In this document: positions 61,892 through 64,000 of the stretch, piece by piece | How the letters are laid out: each line of letters opens with the position of its first letter | How positions within the stretch are numbered: position 1 is the stretch's first letter | Assembly: GCF_009857535.1 (NCBI RefSeq) | Contig: NZ_WWCS01000003.1 | Location: 124,001-188,000 of the forward strand | Reading direction: 5' to 3' | DNA length: 64,000 bases | Source of the DNA: Duganella margarita | GTDB lineage: Bacteria > Pseudomonadota > Gammaproteobacteria > Burkholderiales > Burkholderiaceae_D | Translations under genes and position numbers: made by a program | Notes under the pieces: generated by a model | What the model saw: only the letters and a program-made list of their open reading frames with translations | The model's database searches: none | What the model was told of the DNA's origin: nothing

Positions 61892-64000
61892 ATGAAACCG
61901 ACCCCCCGTTTTAACTTGCGCCGCAAAGCCCTCGCCGTGATGGTGGCGGCCTGTTACGCCGGCGCCCAGGCGGCGCCCGTCAATCCGACCGTGGTGGCGG
62001 GGCAGGCGAGCTTCAGCCAGCAGGGCAAGACCTTTACGATTACCAATACGCCGAACGCCATCATCAACTGGCAGGGTTTTTCGATCGGCGCCGACGAGAT
62101 CACCCGCTTCATCCAGCAAAGCAGCGACAGCAAGGTGCTGAACCGGGTGACCGGCGTGGACCCGAGCCTGATCCTCGGTTCGCTGCAATCGAACGGCAAG
62201 GTGTTCCTGATTAATCCGAACGGCGTGGTGTTTGGCGCCGGTGCGCGCGTGGACGTCAACGGGTTGGTGGCGTCCAGCCTGAATATTTCCAACGCCGATT
62301 TCCTGGCGGGTAAAAACACCTTCACAGCCGGCGACGTCGCGGGCAAGGTCAGCAACCAGGGCACGATTACCACGCCGTCCGGCGGCCAGATCTTTCTGAT
62401 CGCGCCGTCGGTGGAAAACAGCGGCGTCGTCACCGCGCCGAATGGCGATGTGGTGCTGGCGGCCGGTCACAGCGTGCAGCTGTTCGATTCCAAAGATCCG
62501 AATGTGCAGGTGGTGGTGTCGGCGCCGGCCGACCAGGCGCTGAACCTGGGCAGCATCGTGGCGCAGGGCGGCCGCGTGGGCGTGTATGGCGCGCTGGTCA
62601 ATCAGCGCGGCGCGATCAACGCCAACAGCGCGGTGCGCGGCGAGAACGGCAAGATCGTGCTCAAGGCCAGCGGCACCACGCTGGTGGAGGCAGGCAGCGT
62701 GACCAGCGCCACCGGCAGCGACCAGAATACCGGCGGCGATATCCTGCTGCTGGGCCGGCAGGTCGGCGTGACCGGCAATGCGGTGGTGGACGCCAGCGGC
62801 GCGGCCGGCGGCGGCAAAGTTTTGGTCGGCGGTGATTACCAGGGCAAGAACGCGGCGGTGGTCAACGCCGAGTCGACCTTCGTCGGCAAGGACGTGGTCA
62901 TCAGCGCCGACGCCACGCAGAGCGGCAACGGCGGCACGGTGGTGGTGTGGAGCCAGGATGCGACGCGCATGTATGGTGCGCTCTACGCGCGCGGCGGCGC
63001 GCAGGGCGGCAACGGCGGCCAGGTGGAAACCTCGGGCGATTACCTGGACGTGGCCGGCGCGCGGGTGAATACCGGCGCGGCTAACGGCAAGACCGGCAGC
63101 TGGCTGCTCGATCCGCTGGATATCGAGGTGGTTGGCGGCACAACGCTCACGCAGCTGAGCGACGTTGCCACCTTTGGCGTCAGTCTGCTTACAGACCTGA
63201 CGTCTATCGGCGCCGGCTTGATTACGCAATCCTCCTCCAACGTCGTGCTGCAAGCCAAGCGCGACGTCACGATCAGCAGCGCTATTTTGAACGACTCCAG
63301 CGCCTCGCTGACGGTACAGGCCGGTAATGACATCAAGGTCAACGCGCCGATCTACATGGGCGGCGGCGTGACGCTGACCGCGAACGACGCGGCCAGCGGC
63401 AGCGCCTCCGGCATCGGCGGCGTTACGCTGGCCAGTGCCGCCAACAACGCTTACATCCTGCGCACCGGCGGCAAGAACGCGACGCTGACGGGCGCCTACG
63501 TCAACATCGACGGCAAGGTGGATCTGGCCGGCGGCAACCTTGACGCGCGCGCCAACGTGGCCGGCGGCGCCATCACGTTGGGCGCCAACAGCAGTGTGGC
63601 GACCAGCGCCAGCAGCGCGGCGGTGCTGTCGTTCGTGGCCGACAATATCGTCCTGAACGGCGCCAGTGGCACCGTCGGCAGCGGCGCCAGCGATGGCAAC
63701 GATTCTGTCTCGTTTGCGGCCTACACGGCCGGCCGCGGCATCACGCTCGGCGGCAGCAATGCCAACACGCTGAACCTGAGCGCAGCCGGGCTTGGCTCGG
63801 TGTCGACCGGTACGCTCACCATTGGTAATGGCGCCGCTGGCGCGGTGACGGTGGCTGGTCCTATCGACCTGAGCGGCAGCAGCAGCAGTGGTCAGTTGAA
63901 CCTCACCGGCGCCTCGATCGCGGTCAACGACACACTGACGGTGGCGCGGGGGCTGAATCTGAATGCGACGAATAGCGTCAGCGGCACCGGCGCGATTACC
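61892..64000 (+). CDS. TpsA-type filamentous haemagglutinin-like exoprotein, 5' part
   Basis: The gene is open for 703 codons to the window edge, so it is partial at 3'. Signal peptide about 1-28 ('AVMVAACYAGAQAAP'), then the TPS secretion domain (about 35-280): 'FTITNTPNAIINWQGFSI', 'SNGKVFLINPNGVVFGAGARVDVNGLVASS' with the 'NPNG' motif, and a beta-helix start. 'GSWLLDPLDIEVV' at about 405 is a conserved post-TPS motif. After it come Gly/Ala/Ser/Asn-rich repeats of the beta-helical stalk. It is exported through the TpsB porin. No N-terminal ESPR extension is evident. Confidence 0.92.
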   Translation, partial: MKPTPRFNLRRKALAVMVAACYAGAQAAPVNPTVVAGQASFSQQGKTFTITNTPNAIINWQGFSIGADEITRFIQQSSDSKVLNRVTGVDPSLILGSLQSNGKVFLINPNGVVFGAGARVDVNGLVASSLNISNADFLAGKNTFTAGDVAGKVSNQGTITTPSGGQIFLIAPSVENSGVVTAPNGDVVLAAGHSVQLFDSKDPNVQVVVSAPADQALNLGSIVAQGGRVGVYGALVNQRGAINANSAVRGENGKIVLKASGTTLVEAGSVTSATGSDQNTGGDILLLGRQVGVTGNAVVDASGAAGGGKVLVGGDYQGKNAAVVNAESTFVGKDVVISADATQSGNGGTVVVWSQDATRMYGALYARGGAQGGNGGQVETSGDYLDVAGARVNTGAANGKTGSWLLDPLDIEVVGGTTLTQLSDVATFGVSLLTDLTSIGAGLITQSSSNVVLQAKRDVTISSAILNDSSASLTVQAGNDIKVNAPIYMGGGVTLTANDAASGSASGIGGVTLASAANNAYILRTGGKNATLTGAYVNIDGKVDLAGGNLDARANVAGGAITLGANSSVATSASSAAVLSFVADNIVLNGASGTVGSGASDGNDSVSFAAYTAGRGITLGGSNANTLNLSAAGLGSVSTGTLTIGNGAAGAVTVAGPIDLSGSSSSGQLNLTGASIAVNDTLTVARGLNLNATNSVSGTGAIT

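Overview
The window is chromosomal DNA from a G+C-rich betaproteobacterium of the order Burkholderiales, most likely an Oxalobacteraceae member (Duganella/Massilia/Janthinobacterium type). This rests on the housekeeping gene order leuC-leuD-leuB-asd-fimV-truA-trpF-trpB-trpA-accD-folC-SPOR-cvpA-purF, the rpsF-priB-rpsR-rplI-dnaB block, and the protein sequences themselves. The genus is inferred. No rRNA, tRNA, CRISPR array, intact transposase or origin was seen. Layout: 0-3 kb holds an ECF sigma factor (C-terminal-extension, ECF42-like) with two DGPF/YCII proteins and a VOC protein, then free-methionine-sulfoxide reductase on the other strand. 4-9.8 kb is the complete four-gene ligase-associated DNA repair operon (MBL exonuclease, ATP-dependent ligase, Lhr-like helicase, PdeM phosphoesterase), joined by overlapping start/stop codons. 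10-15.4 kb has a KGG stress protein, a PNPOx-like protein and a Fur-box-preceded operon (PepSY membrane protein, DUF2271, DUF4198, ApbE flavin transferase, membrane flavoreductase) that looks like an envelope flavin electron-transfer system for iron. 15.4-17.4 kb is a minus-strand hemP-led iron-linked set with a DUF2325 protein. 17.5-19.8 kb is a regulatory cluster: an Fnr-like regulator missing half of the usual cluster cysteines, an orphan NarL-type response regulator, and a UspA protein with a perfect FNR box upstream. 20-22.8 kb is an isolated CheZ-CheA pair. 22.9-41.4 kb is amino-acid, tRNA-modification, lipid, folate, purine and sulfur metabolism.

From 41.5 to 46.6 kb come a Sel1-repeat secreted protein, lexA with two tandem SOS boxes, and a tandem pair of related secreted proteins (a large DUF5695-like protein and a small copy of only its N-terminal domain). 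46.8-51.5 kb carries the S6/PriB/S18/L9 operon, dnaB and a DUF47-Pit phosphate uptake pair. 51.5-56 kb is an accessory-looking stretch containing an ORF6N gene fragment, a metallophosphoesterase broken by an internal deletion, a GNAT enzyme, an esterase, a free-standing relative of the cyanophycin synthetase N-domain, and an MBL-fold hydrolase. 56.2-60.2 kb is a GAF/HD-GYP protein overlapping a CHASE2 adenylate/guanylate cyclase. The window ends in a two-partner secretion system whose large exoprotein gene runs past base 64000.

Themes that link the genes: iron control (two Fur-type sites, hemP, the flavin operon), damage response (lexA, ligase operon), second messengers, and small scars of gene loss (BrnT remnant, ORF6N fragment, broken phosphoesterase). 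Four dispersed inverted-repeat elements of the ATTCCC...GGGAAT type sit between genes. The best candidates for less-described biology are the flavin/iron operon, the stand-alone cyanophycin N-domain protein, the DUF5695 tandem pair, and the duplicated acidic motif at the N-terminus of CheZ. All functional assignments come from reading the sequence and recalled family features; no database search was run.
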